Assembly: GCA_051453625.1 (NCBI GenBank)
Contig: JBOZIK010000001.1
Location: 189,251,003-189,307,145 of the forward strand
Reading direction: 5' to 3'
Length of the DNA stretch: 56,143 nucleotides
DNA from: Welwitschia mirabilis
Lineage: Eukaryota > Gnetophyta > Gnetopsida > Welwitschiales
Within the stretch, counting starts at the first letter, position 1; every line of letters begins with the position of its first letter. Positions 10,422 through 21,263 of this stretch are shown here, piece by piece. The notes beneath the pieces were generated by a model, which saw nothing but the letters and a program-made list of their open reading frames with translations, was not told the DNA's origin and searched no databases. A program made the position numbers and the translations under genes.

Positions 10422-11489
10422 AGGTTTTAAAAAAGGCTTGATATCAAAAGAATTTAAAAGATTCATAATGGATAGTATAAAAGATTTAAAGGGGTTCTAC
10501 ACTAATAGGTTAGTAACTCTAATTAGATATACTACTGGAACTAGTGTTTTGATAAGAGATAGTATGAAAAAAAAATGGAATTATATTTAGGATTACACAA
10601 AATATTACACATTATGGGGTACATAAAATGAGCAGTTAAAAATGAAATAAAATTTAAATGAAATGAGATGAAACCTATGGAAAACCCTAAATGTTTTTAT
10701 TTTTAAATTTTTTTACAAGAAAAACAGAAATGCAATAACAAGATAATCTAACTATTGAAACAAAAAATTATAGAAAATAAAAAGAAAATGCAAGAGTGAG
10801 TCTTTACTAGTTTTTGGTCTTCATTTTCAATTCTAGTTTTGGATCATAACCTATAAAAAATTCGTTAAACCTATAATCATAAAAGATCTAATATAGAAAT
10901 GACATTTATATTAGAGAAAAAGAGAAATATAACTTTTAAAAAAAAAAGACCAATTCAGGTATCATTGAAAATGGACTAGTACCCCCCGCTAGAAAATATA
11001 GAAAATGAAAAATAATTAAAAAGAAAAGCAAAATATTTAGGTATTTCTATAATGGACTAGTACCAACCACTAAAAGTTTCAAAAAAAAAAAATCTAAAAA
11101 ACTTTCTAAAAATTACAAGAAAGAAAAAGTTATGCATCTTCTATGAAGATACTATGGAATTACCCCTAGAAATGGTGCCAACAAGCTATTTAGAATTAGC
11201 TTCTACAATTTATATAAATCAACATCCTTATTATAGTAGAGTTCCAATGTCATTTTTCTCCATAGAAATAAATTGAGATAGGACTAAATAGAGGAAACAT
11301 AACGTTCTCTAGACCTATAATAACTTAAAACAAAAAAAAATAAAAATTGAAGTTTTGATGAATTTAATTTAAATGGTGAAGTAGAGAGACAAACTAACTT
11401 CAAAGGCCTAGCTTAAATTATTTAATAATAAAATTATTACTTCAAAAATATCTTGTAACTTCCTAAAATAAAGCTTAAATCATCAAGTT
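10422..11489. other. Anonymous AT-rich DNA with a weak two-copy repeat
   Basis: No coding frame recognised. Two diverged copies of a unit containing ATGGACTAGTACC occur near 10970 and 11051, about 80 bases apart, each followed by an A-rich tract. The rest is A/T-rich and shows no structure I can support. Confidence 0.5.
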
Positions 11490-11560
11490 GTCATGGCTTG
11501 AATCATGATAAAATAATCTCACTCATCATATGAGTGTTGGTGAATTCCTTGATCCATGAC
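11490..11560. repeat. 71-bp nested inverted repeat
   Basis: GTCATGG at 11490-11496 pairs with CCATGAC at 11554-11560. Nested within it is ACTCAT-CAT-ATGAGT (11521-11535), a second perfect hairpin. It could be a miniature inverted-repeat remnant or chance in AT-rich DNA. Confidence 0.4.
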
Positions 11561-11753
11561 TACAGTTAAAAGTAATCTTAAGAAACTCATTCAATAATAA
11601 AAGAACTTAAAAATATAATCTTTCTCAATAATTAAAAGTATAAAATTAATTAAAACTCAAAATTTATAATGAATAACTATTATGTTATTAAAAACAATAA
11701 TTAAATTATATTAAAGGATGAAAACAAAGCTGATACAGACTCCTTAAAGGTAG

Positions 11754-12300
11754 TGTTGAAGCTACCTGACTCCCAATGTGGGAGATTAAAATATCATGTT
11801 GATGGATAATGCTCTAAGGGATTTCCACTATCTTTAATAGTTAAATATCTTTAAAATGAAGGAAGAAGTCCCTTTTATAGATGACTATGGAGTGGGGGTA
11901 ATTGAGATCCTTTAGCTTGTAATGGTAGATGGAGGTTACCATGAGTGGTTAAAATTTATGTCACGTAGCCTTAAGTAGGATCTTCATCTTTTTGTGAAAG
12001 TTGTCATGATGAGTTTAATACATGGCCTTTATATCATGATGCTTCTACCACCCAGTGCTATAGTCATGTGTCTCCTACAGAAGTACACATGTTATTGCCA
12101 CATGTTACTACCATGTGTCTTCTATTTCATCACCACTTATCACTAAAAATACCAATTATTTTTTATTTAATAATCTATTAATGCTACAAATGGATATGAT
12201 TAGTTTCTTATGAACATTTAAAAACATAGGTTTTAGTGCATTTTACTTTAACAAACTAATAGTGTTAGTGCTACAAATGGTCGCACTAATGTTTACTAAT
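11754..12300 (-). repeat. Candidate LTR remnant, minus strand
   Basis: Minus-strand features in order: four CACATG/CATGTG hexamers in 12065-12117, a good TATA box (CTATAAAAGG on the minus strand, 11871-11880), then the inverted repeat CTCCCAATGTGGGAG (11770-11784), of a kind common near plant LTR ends. A possible terminal TG on the plus strand is at 11754. A CTGATAC core like part of a PBS lies at 11730-11736, but too far from the edge to be convincing. The outer boundary is a guess. Confidence 0.35.
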
Positions 12301-13660
12301 GATTTTCTTCTAATTTTTAGCTTATTATCTATAATATAATAATTAACCTAAGACTGTCATGGAAAATTTTACAAATTCATATAATGTTAAAAAGGATAAA
12401 ATACATAATTTTATAATTAAAAAACGATTTTAATATCTTTTTCTATGCTAAATTAGTCAAATAAACTCAATCTAAATGTTAATGTTTACACATTAATAAT
12501 AGTGTGGAGATCATTCTTCATGGAGGAAGAACTATTAGATCCTATAGATTTTGATTGTTGAAATGGGATCCTAGGAGTTCTTTTAATTGTATCCTTACTT
12601 AGCTAAAATGGATCACGCCTCTTCTTACTAAATTTTACAATAAACTTCTTATGTTGTATGGAATTTAGTTATGAAATTATAATCCTAGCATTACTGATAA
12701 TAAGACTTATCAAACACAAATTAATTAGAGTTTATTTTTTTAAAATAATATGATGATATTCATGTAAAGGACAAAACTAGATTAATATTAAAACATATTA
12801 ACAAGTAGTAGATAAAAAAAGTATGCATGAGGTTCCAGTAGCTCTAGCTAGTCTAATGTTAAGAATATTTTAAAAAGAGTACATGAATAGCTGAGAGGAA
12901 TTTGAATTATCTATGCTAAGCAAGTTNNNNNNNNNNNNNNNNNNNNNNNNNNNNNNNNNNNNNNNNNNNNNNNNNNNNNNNNNNNNNNNNNNNNNNNNNN
13001 NNNNNNNNNNNNNNNNNNNNNNNNNNTTATCTATACTAAGCAAGTTTTTAATAACAATAAGTGATAAAAATAAGGATGTACCTACTATTGTAATCTAAAA
13101 ATAACTAGTAGAGTCATTGATATTATGAATTTTAGTATAGAGTTCATGGACCACTAGACCTAGTATCCTCTACTTAAATTACATAATCATGTCCTAACTA
13201 AGACAAGAAAAATATTCTAAGATTTGATCCTTTCTATTTTTTTAAAAACTAAGAGTTCGTCAACCAAGATTTAAATTGGTTGTGTATGAACTCATGGTAA
13301 AAATGTAGTTCATGCTACTGTCTATGTAAGACTTGAGTAGTCTCTTAACCCCTAGTTATGGCTTCTTATCATCTCTATGTAATATAACTAGAAGAAACCA
13401 AATCTCAAAAGAAAAACTAATAGAAATAAGTAAAATACTTGTAAAAGGTTTTCTCCTATTCATGCCTACTATAAATACTTCTTGTAATTCAAAGACATTT
13501 CACCAAAGAGATACGAGAAAAGAAGACCTGATGGGCACATTGATAGGAACATTGGCTAAGAGAAAAAGTAAACATGAGATGGTGTAATTGCTTATGTATT
13601 TAAAATATCATTAAGCCCTACCTTTTTGTGCATTTTTTAATTTTGAATCCATAGTCTTAG
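12301..13660. other. Anonymous AT-rich DNA
   Basis: Nothing recognisable. Short open frames, such as 13333-13587 plus, match no family I know. The gap 12927-13026 (100 N) is flanked by 20-bp near-identical sequence (12907-12926 and 13027-13046, one mismatch). Confidence 0.5.
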
Positions 13661-13935
13661 AGATGTCTAACCATTGTAAGACATCTAAAATAATGAAAAG
13701 AGACATCTACTATTATGAAAGACATCTACCAACTAAAAATTTAAAGTTTTACTTTAAATTGGTAAATACATCTACTAATTTAAAGACATCTATAATAACA
13801 AAACAAGATGTTTAACTATTTAAAAGATGTCTTTTCTAAAGTCTTAATAGCTTATAGTTAAAGAGTTTTATACTATTAAATACATATTTACTAGAGATGT
13901 CTGTGGATTCAAAGACATCTTCACAATAGATGTCT
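13661..13935. repeat. Cluster of AGATGTCT / AGACATCT octamers, left
   Basis: Nine perfect copies of the octamer in either orientation at 13661, 13679, 13701, 13720, 13784, 13825, 13895, 13913 and 13928, plus degenerate ones. It lies about 250 bases beyond the pol end of the copia element at 14190-18541, where a 3' LTR or 3' UTR would lie. Confidence 0.8.
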
Positions 13936-14189
13936 TCACACTTGAAAGAAATTTACCTTACATTCCTAAAAACTACCAGATTTTTTCTTATTAATTTTAT
14001 CATTAATAAATTTAGTTTTAAAAAATGACTATATAATAAGATATAGGGCTATTTAACTATACTAAAAAACTTTTATTAAAGTCACAAATTTACACTACTT
14101 ACATAAGACAAACTATAAGTACCTGCTACACATAATTTAACTCACAAAGAAAGTGTTAAGTGGATTCTAAGTTGAAATTTAGAAAAGAT

Positions 14190-14800
14190 TTAACTAATGA
14201 TTTACCTTATTGGGAAAGGCCTAGTACCTAAGTTTTGACATATCTTGATGAACCTTCATCACTAAATAGTTTGATGAACACATTTTCAAGCTTATCCTCT
14301 ATATTGACATAGTCTAATAAATTTTTTTTGTGTTTACCATCTTCTTTAAGAAAATGATATTATATCTTGATGTGCATTGTTCTTGAATGCTGAATAGGAT
14401 TTTTGGATATGTTAATTTCATTCTTATTATCATGATAAATGTGAACATTATTTATTTTAAGTCCAAAGTCCTTTAATATTTTCTCCATCCATAGTACTTA
14501 TGCATACACATTCTCTGTACCACTATATTTGGATTTGGCTATTGAAAGAGTAGTTGAGTTCTATATCTTGTTATTTCATGATATCAAATAGTTTCCTAAT
14601 ACATAATGACCACTGTTTGTGTTTCTCCTATCATCTTTGCAACTTGTCTAATCCCTATATAACTTTTAATTAAATTTCTTAACATCTTTGTCTTCATTAA
14701 TTTTATGCCTTGATTTATTAGTATGTCTTTTTTCTTAAAGTCCTACGACTCATACTTAACTAATAAATTCTTAATATATTTAATCTAGAAATAAATGTAT
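14190..14800 (-). pseudogene. Copia RNase H domain
   Basis: RNase H at the C-terminus of copia pol. Minus-strand text includes STTLSIAKSKY (active-site helix region, Glu changed), VHIYHDNKNEINISKN (the Asp-containing strand), PIQHSRTMHIKI, and a tail FIKLFSDEG. This is the usual end of copia pol. Several stops interrupt it. Confidence 0.75.
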
Positions 14801-15900
14801 GTTATTGGTATTGCACAAATTGTAGACCCAAAAAGTTTTTCATCTCTTTCATAATACTCATCTTAAATTCGTCTTTTGTAACCTTGGTAAACTTTTTACT
14901 TAATAATTCATTAGTAGCATCAAATATAATATCATCAACATATATTTACATAATATTTAAGTCATTACCATTCATATTTATAAATAAAATAATAACAAAT
15001 GTCCCTCTTTTGAATCCATTTTCTAGTAAGTAACTTGAGATGTTTTCATACCAAGCTATATAGGCTTGCTTAAGTCCACATAGGGCCTTTTTTAACATAT
15101 AAACATGATCTATATTATGAGAGTTATTCAAGTTTCTCAACATATAGCTCTTATTGTAAGATTTCATTCATAGAAATACTTTTGATGTCCATTCAGTAGA
15201 GTCTAAATCTTTTGACACATGCAAAAATAGAAGTATTTTGATTTATTTCATACATGCTACTAGAGAAAAGGTATCTTTAAATTCTATTTCTTCTTATCAA
15301 TTGTATCACTTGGCTATTATTCTTGCCTTGTTGTCAATGATGTTTTGATTCTTATCTGTCTTATTTTTTAACACTTATTTTATTCCTATTATAGATCTCT
15401 TTCTTAGCCTTAGAATAAGTTTCCAAACTCACATTATTCAAACTAATTTAACTCTTCTTACATAAATAACATCTAATGTTTATAACATTTAGCCTTATTT
15501 AAATTATTTGGCTTTACTTGTTAGGTATATATTGCATATTAGAAAAATTCTTTAGCCCAACGTTTTATTTACACATCACTTTATGGACTACCAATGATGT
15601 TTCTAGTTAAGTAACTTTGTTTTAGTCTGATCATCTATGTAGAGATTTGGTTTTTAGGATCTTCTTTCTTTTCTTCTTCCTCACTATCATATTATATAGA
15701 TGACTTGCTATTAGTTCATTCCAATTGTATGGACATGTATCATTCTACATTCAAATAGATGTTGAGTTAGTATTATCGATCTTAACACTTATAGTTTATT
15801 CTACCACCTGTGCTCTCTTCTTGAACATTCAATAGACTTTGCTAACCATTAAATTACCTCGAAAAATGCCTTTTATCAATATTGAAATAAAATTTTTTGA
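14800..15900 (-). pseudogene. Copia reverse transcriptase
   Basis: RT remnant. The clearest part is VYMLKKALCGLKQAYIAWYE at about 15030-15100, SSYLLENGFKRG, then IYVDDIIF at 14921-14945, in which the catalytic YVDD is intact, followed by DATNELLSKKF. Upstream blocks to about 15900 are frameshifted. An intact catalytic box within a polyprotein broken by stops fits decay by random mutation. Confidence 0.8.
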
Positions 15901-16830
15901 GCTAATATTTTTCATTTAAGATAAAACATTTTCAATTAAATATATGAAAATAACTTATTGTAGAATTCTTACTAGATCAAATCTTATATATAGTCTTAGA
16001 AGTAAAGCATCTTATTAAAATTTTGTTAAAAATATAGTAAATACTATTAATGACTTCTTTCCAATAATGATAAGTAACCTATTGGTCCTAAATCATTATT
16101 TTAGCCATCTAATTTAGTATCTAATTTTTCCTTTCATCTACTCCATTTTATTATGATATTTGGTAGCTATTAATTAGCGATGAATATTAAATTGCTCACA
16201 AAAATCCTTGAACTTTACATTCTTGAATTTCATACCATTATTAGTTTTTTTTTGTTTTGATCTTATATCCCTTTTGGTTCTATAATCTATTAGAAAACTT
16301 GGAAAATATGTCAAAAGCCTCATCCTTGTATGTAAGGAAGGACACCCATGGAAAATGAAAATAATGATTGACTACAGTTAAAAAATATCTTTTCCTATTA
16401 GGAGTCTTAGTAGGAGAAGAATTAACAATATCAAAATGTATAAGATTGAAAGGATTTTCATTCCAAATAGAGTTATTCTTACCAAACCTTAATTGTTTTT
16501 GCTTCCCATTTTGACAAGCTTCACTTATCTAGTCATCAAAGTTTTATAATTTAAGAAGTTCTCTTATCATATCCTTTAAGAAGAGAATCTTTGATAGATC
16601 ATTATTAACATCTCCAAGATTTTTGTACCATATTACTACTTCACCTCTAATAGATTACCTCCTCTAATTATTTTAATATATTTGATTGATCTCTATGTTA
16701 TCATCAAAAGTAATCACATGCTTGTCTTACTTAACTAAAGAAGTAAAATTTGACTTATCACCTATCACATGTCTAGAGCATTCACTATCAATAGACTAAT
16801 CATGTTTATTTATAGATCATAAGAAAATAT
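15900..16830 (-). pseudogene. Copia protease and integrase
   Basis: The protease active site reads DSECSRH (Asp at 16787-16789) where DSGCSRH is usual, a Gly-to-Glu change, followed by VIGDKSNFTSLVK. Integrase follows with HFDIVNSSPT, RYFLTVVNHY, PWVSFLTYKDEAF and DIFSKFSNR. The first core Asp (HFD) is present, but the later 'VDD' motif reads VNH. Stops lie between the pre-integrase and core parts. Confidence 0.75.
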
Positions 16831-17299
16831 GTGGAAAGATAGTTAGACTAGTTTTAATAATCCACATCCTTTTTGGTTTTACCTACATAAAAAGTTACAC
16901 CACTCAATTTGACCTATTAGTATTATTAGCATAGTATCTTCTACCAAATTTTTATGGATAGTTATATTGATAGTGACCTCCCTCATAAAAGTAATAACAA
17001 GTGATGTTATTTATAAAATTTAAATGCTCATATCTTGGCTTATAGTTTTATATGTTAAACAGATAATTTGAGTGCTTATAGAATATTCATTATATCCAAG
17101 ACCACTTCTATCATTTTCACCCTTGAAACGCTCAAGAATGAATCTCTCATTGATCTTCTTTATATTTGTAAGTTCTTTTGTAACATCCTTTAACTCACAT
17201 GTTGGTTTACTAATCTTAGCCTTAAGTGCTAAGTTTTTAGTGGACAGCTTATTGTAAGAATTCTTTTCATGCTTATATTATAATTCACGATTGTGAAGT

Positions 17300-18490
17300 A
17301 GTTTTTTCATCTTATAAGAAATATTTTTCAACTTAATAAATTCTTTAAAAATAAATTCATATTCTTTGTGAAGTACCATAGTTGATTCATCTTCACTTTC
17401 TAAATCTTATTTATTACTTCCTTTTTTTTTCACTTTGGAATGAATGATGGTCATGTAAAATAGGTAATCTCTTTTCTCATCTAGAGTATCTACTTCTATA
17501 GCATCTTCATCTTCATCCCAACCTGTAAGGAAAGATATTTCTTATAACTGGCTAGAGATATGATATTCTTAGGCTAGATGTCCTTATCCTTCATAAATCC
17601 AACAATCTAATGTATATATATCATTCTTAGAAAAAGAATTAGAATTAAAAAAAGTTACCTTTCAACTTAAATTTGGATTGAAATCCTCACGAATTTCTAT
17701 TGTCATCCTTATTCTTATTCCTTTATGAAAGGATTCTCTTGACATGCCTTATGATTAGAGTAAGTCCTTTGTCTACATTATCTTCTAAATCACCTATATT
17801 TGAAACTTCTTTTACCTTTCTTTAAGAAGTTTATCTTAATCTTTCACTTACCTTAAGAGAAATTAGCTTCTCTTTTACAACACCATTGTTAAAGCACTTT
17901 ATAGTTCTTTAATCTTTATGGTGTTAAAATCTATTGATTCTTTAAAGTAATTGTCTTTGGCTTGTATTTTGAAATCAAGAATCTAACCATGTTTTAAATC
18001 ACCTTGGTCTTTAAAATATCTCATCAATTCCATGAATAATATTTATAATTTTATTTACTCTTATGAAGTATTCATGCACTCTTTCTTCATTATTCATCTT
18101 TAAATTTTTGAATTTATTAGTCTAAATTAAGAGTTTTAGTTAATTAATAACTAATATTCCTTTGTATGTGTCTTATAATACATTCAATATTTATTTAGTT
18201 AATTTACATCCTACTATCTAATTGAACTCTTCTATAGTGAAAGTTAAGTAGAGGGTATTCTTTATCCTTAAGTTATACATAAAGACTATCTTGTTTTGGT
18301 TGTTCATATACTCCTAAGCTTGACTATGAGAGAGTGTTTTCAATATCACTTGTGAAAGTTTCTATTGGTTTTTTAATGCTCTACTAGACTTAAAACTTAA
18401 AAGCTTATAAGTACATCTACATCCTCATCTTTTAATAAGCATAGTTTGACCCACTGAAGAGCAGAGGTCTAAAGGATGGAATCCCTTCCA
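17300..18490 (-). pseudogene. Copia gag, SIRE-like
   Basis: The N-terminal text MEGIPSFRPLLFSGSNYAY is the standard opening of SIRE-type gag, just downstream of the PBS. The Trp that should follow is a stop. The zinc knuckle near 17560-17610 reads C-W-I-Y and later ECP appears as EYH, so two of the three Cys are Tyr. The middle part is frameshifted. Confidence 0.75.
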
Positions 18491-18533
18491 TAATTTACTC
18501 AAGACTATTACTTCCTTTTGTGAGTATCTAATA

Positions 18534-18541
18534 TGATACCA
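18534..18541 (-). other. Primer-binding site core, initiator tRNA-Met type
   Basis: Plus-strand TGATACCA (minus TGGTATCA) matches the first eight bases of the usual copia PBS. The four following bases have diverged. It sits about 45 bases upstream of the gag opening, and a plus-strand TG two bases further right could mark the LTR edge. Confidence 0.6.
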
Positions 18542-18544
18542 CTT

Positions 18545-19150
18545 GAGGATAATGTAATTAATCATTAAAATCAACATAGAGTGATGAATGAGTTTAATCA
18601 AATAAAACTAAGACAACTAACCAATAAAATCATAAACAAAAATGTTAGTGATATATGTGGTTCTTTATCTATATATGTGGTTCTTTATCTTAAGTACATT
18701 AACTCATAGAGGATAGCTTCCCTTCACATATTTGGATATTCTTAAGCTATAAAAATAGTAATTTAAAAGCATCATTTACCTTACAACCAATTGATGTATT
18801 CTTATCAAGTAGCACTCTTTTCATCTTAGGGATCATAAACTCACAAGTTCTAATCATGCTCTCAAGCACTTTGACTAATGACAAGAAGTACACCTATGTA
18901 AGGGTTTTCTTACACTTTGAAATCCTCATGAAGTAAAATCTAAATTAAAGGAATGATAAAAATAATTTTTAACTTGAAAAATAAATGATTTGATAAATTT
19001 GATATCCCAACAGGAAATTGCCAGAAACCTAGAATGAGATAAGAATAAGCCAAAGAAGATGTGCTACATATTGTTACTTAAGTTCTTCTTTAATCTAGTT
19101 AACTACAAAAATTAAATGTCAAAGATGCAATAATGGATAAGCATGAAATT
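18545..19150 (-). repeat. Presumed start of the 5' LTR, with a 20-bp tandem duplication
   Basis: By position this is LTR sequence next to the PBS. 18651-18670 and 18671-18690 are a perfect tandem duplication of atatatgtggttctttatct. No partner LTR was recognised on the left, so the call is positional only. Confidence 0.35.
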
Positions 19151-19153
19151 AAT

Positions 19154-19807
19154 AGATGTCTTTAGTGTGAATGCCCTTTTCTCAAGTTCAACATATTTCA
19201 TCATGTATATTTTAAAAGTAGGTTTTTCCTCCTAAATCAAAGATATTTTAAATCTTTTTCTTTATGCCTTTTATACTTTTAAGATAATCTATTCTATTAA
19301 GCAAGGAGATAACCATTTGAATGGGTTTGAAATTTACCTAATAGCTATAAATATCTAGTTTTAAATGTCTAATAGCTATTTTCATTTGATATTATTTTTA
19401 ATGATAGATGTCTTTAACCTTATATATTTATTTCTCATAGATGTCTTTAATTCCAATAGACATTATTAATGTAAACATATTTAATATGAAATACATCTTT
19501 AATCTGTTCATCTAGAATTTAACAATCTTTTATCTATTCTTTTTCTATTCCCCAACATCATGGATTCATTATGCAAAGTCTACATAGATACCTAGAGAAT
19601 AAATAAATCTTAATTTATACCCTGTTAGCATAGCCTATCTTCTATTACTATTATTATATTTAATATAGATGCCTTTAACATGATAAACATCTTTTATTAG
19701 TGCCTTTAATTTAGATGTATCTCAACTGATAGAAGTCTCCCTTTATCTCAAGCCCAGTATTAGTGTAGATATCTTTTACTTGGTAGATGTCTTTATGATA
19801 GACATCT
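19154..19807. repeat. Cluster of AGATGTCT / AGACATCT octamers, right
   Basis: Five perfect octamers at 19154, 19406, 19439, 19785 and 19800, with several one-base variants (agatgcct, agatatct, aaacatct). It mirrors the cluster at 13661-13935 on the other side of the copia body. Confidence 0.7.
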
Positions 19808-19989
19808 TTAGTCTTGAAAATGTCTATGGTCAATTTTATTCAAATTTTACCAACTCTAAACTACATCTTTTGAAGACTTAAATTATTGCTAATATCATAT
19901 GAGTGAATTATTTTATTCCTTTATAACTAACTTTAATTGACTATGGTCTTGATTTTATTGATCATGTCAATTATGGGGAGCATCTTTCA

Positions 19990-20230
19990 TAACCTCTCTA
20001 TGCACAAAAGTGTATTGTATTTGATAAGTGGAATGAATCATCAAATTGGGATTTTGCTAACATAATACTTATTAAATGAGGAAGGGATCTACTACTTTGA
20101 CAATAAAGTCTTAGAGTTCCACGAGAATGCTATAATGTATGATAAATTTACTTGGGTAATTCATTCTTCTATTTACTACACTACTTTAGATATATCTTTG
20201 AGTGTTTAGAAGTTATTTTAGAGTAAAACA
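19990..20230 (+). pseudogene. Remnant resembling a plant transposon extra-ORF protein
   Basis: Two plus-strand blocks in different frames: PLYAQKCIVFDKWNESSNWD, then VLEFHENAIMYDKFTWV ending in TTLDIS. The order, with a 'VREFYAN...F/TWVRG...I' type motif, resembles the extra (env-like) ORF carried by SIRE and Tat elements. Not confirmed; no larger frame is open. Confidence 0.35.
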
Positions 20231-20713
20231 CCATGAAATAATTCCATTTTTACATAAAAAATCCTTTAACTATTATTTTATAGCTTTAAATGTTGAATAT
20301 GCTCTAGATAAAAAGCATGATTGACCTTGTAAGTATCTTCACAAAAATAAAGTAGCCATCTTTAGATGTATTATCTTTAACATTTTGCCTACATTCCATG
20401 TAATAGATGCTTTTAGTAATCATTTAGACATGATTAAAATCATTAAAAATAGAAAATGTTTTACATGACTAAATTTTTATTTAAAATCATCCTTGATTAT
20501 TTAGGCTATAAAAGTAATTTATACTTTTCATGCCTTTTTTTTAGATTTCCTTTACAATGTTTTATCTCATATCCTTAATTGTCAAAGTTAGGATAGATTC
20601 CATATAAATACTAGTACCTTAGGAAGATTACAAAATTAAATGAATGCAATAATGAATATTGGATACCAAGGGAACTCAAAAAAGTAAAATAAGAAAAAGA
20701 ATCTCAAGAATAA

Positions 20714-20840
20714 TTTCCTCCTCCTTCTCAAGTTTCTTCTTTATCATATTCTCCACCTATCGTAAGAAGAAAGGGTAAAGTATCCATTAGTGAATCTTCT
20801 CATTCTATTTCTCCTCTTTATCCTCTTACTTCTCTATCTT
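20714..20840 (+). pseudogene. Short Pro/Ser-rich open stretch
   Basis: A plus-strand run with FPPPSQVSSLSYSPP, RRKGKVSISES and LYPLTSLS before a stop. Composition is typical of linker segments in retrotransposon ORFs. I do not recognise the protein, and it is too short to be a gene by itself. Confidence 0.25.
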
Positions 20841-21258
20841 AACATTCTTTTTTTACTTCTAATAATACATTTCTTAAGAAAGTATCCAAGTATTCAAAAT
20901 TATGTATTAACAAGCTATGAAGTGAAATGAAGAAAAACTCAAAAAAGTAAAAGGAGATATTCAAGAAATAATATGAGATGAAGGAAATTCCTAAAAGAAT
21001 TACCTCTTATAAAATATCCATTAGTTAACTGATTTTCCTCACTTTCATTCCACTTTTAATTCTTTTCCTGCATTTTCAATTTAGCAATATGCATTGCACT
21101 TTTTCTCTTTTGCATAAACTCTAATTGTAATGATTTTTTATTACATAATGTAATTTCACTTTTAGTTACTATTTTTATTAATTTAACTTCTCATAAAATT
21201 TAGTTTATAATTTTAAAAGTTTTTATTTTTACTATTAATTCATTATTTGAAATCAGAG

Positions 21259-21263
21259 ACATG
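21259..21263. repeat. Target-site duplication ACATG, left copy
   Basis: Five bases before the terminal TG at 21264; identical to 28258-28262 at the other end of the element. Confidence 0.85.

Larger units (their letters stand above)
14190..18541 (-). mobile_element. Ty1/copia retrotransposon body, SIRE/Maximus-like, decayed
   Basis: Read on the minus strand: PBS (18534-18541), gag, zinc knuckle, protease, integrase, RT, RNase H. The order PR-INT-RT-RH is that of Ty1/copia. Gag text of the type 'RPLLFSGSNYAY' and a protease of the 'DSGCSRH' type suggest the SIRE/Maximus group. Every domain carries stops. LTRs could not be matched to each other; octamer clusters at 13661-13935 and 19154-19807 may lie in them. 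Confidence 0.8.

Noticed and set aside
13333-13587. 84-codon plus-strand open frame
   Set aside because: No recognisable motif, no promoter context, and length is unremarkable in this DNA.
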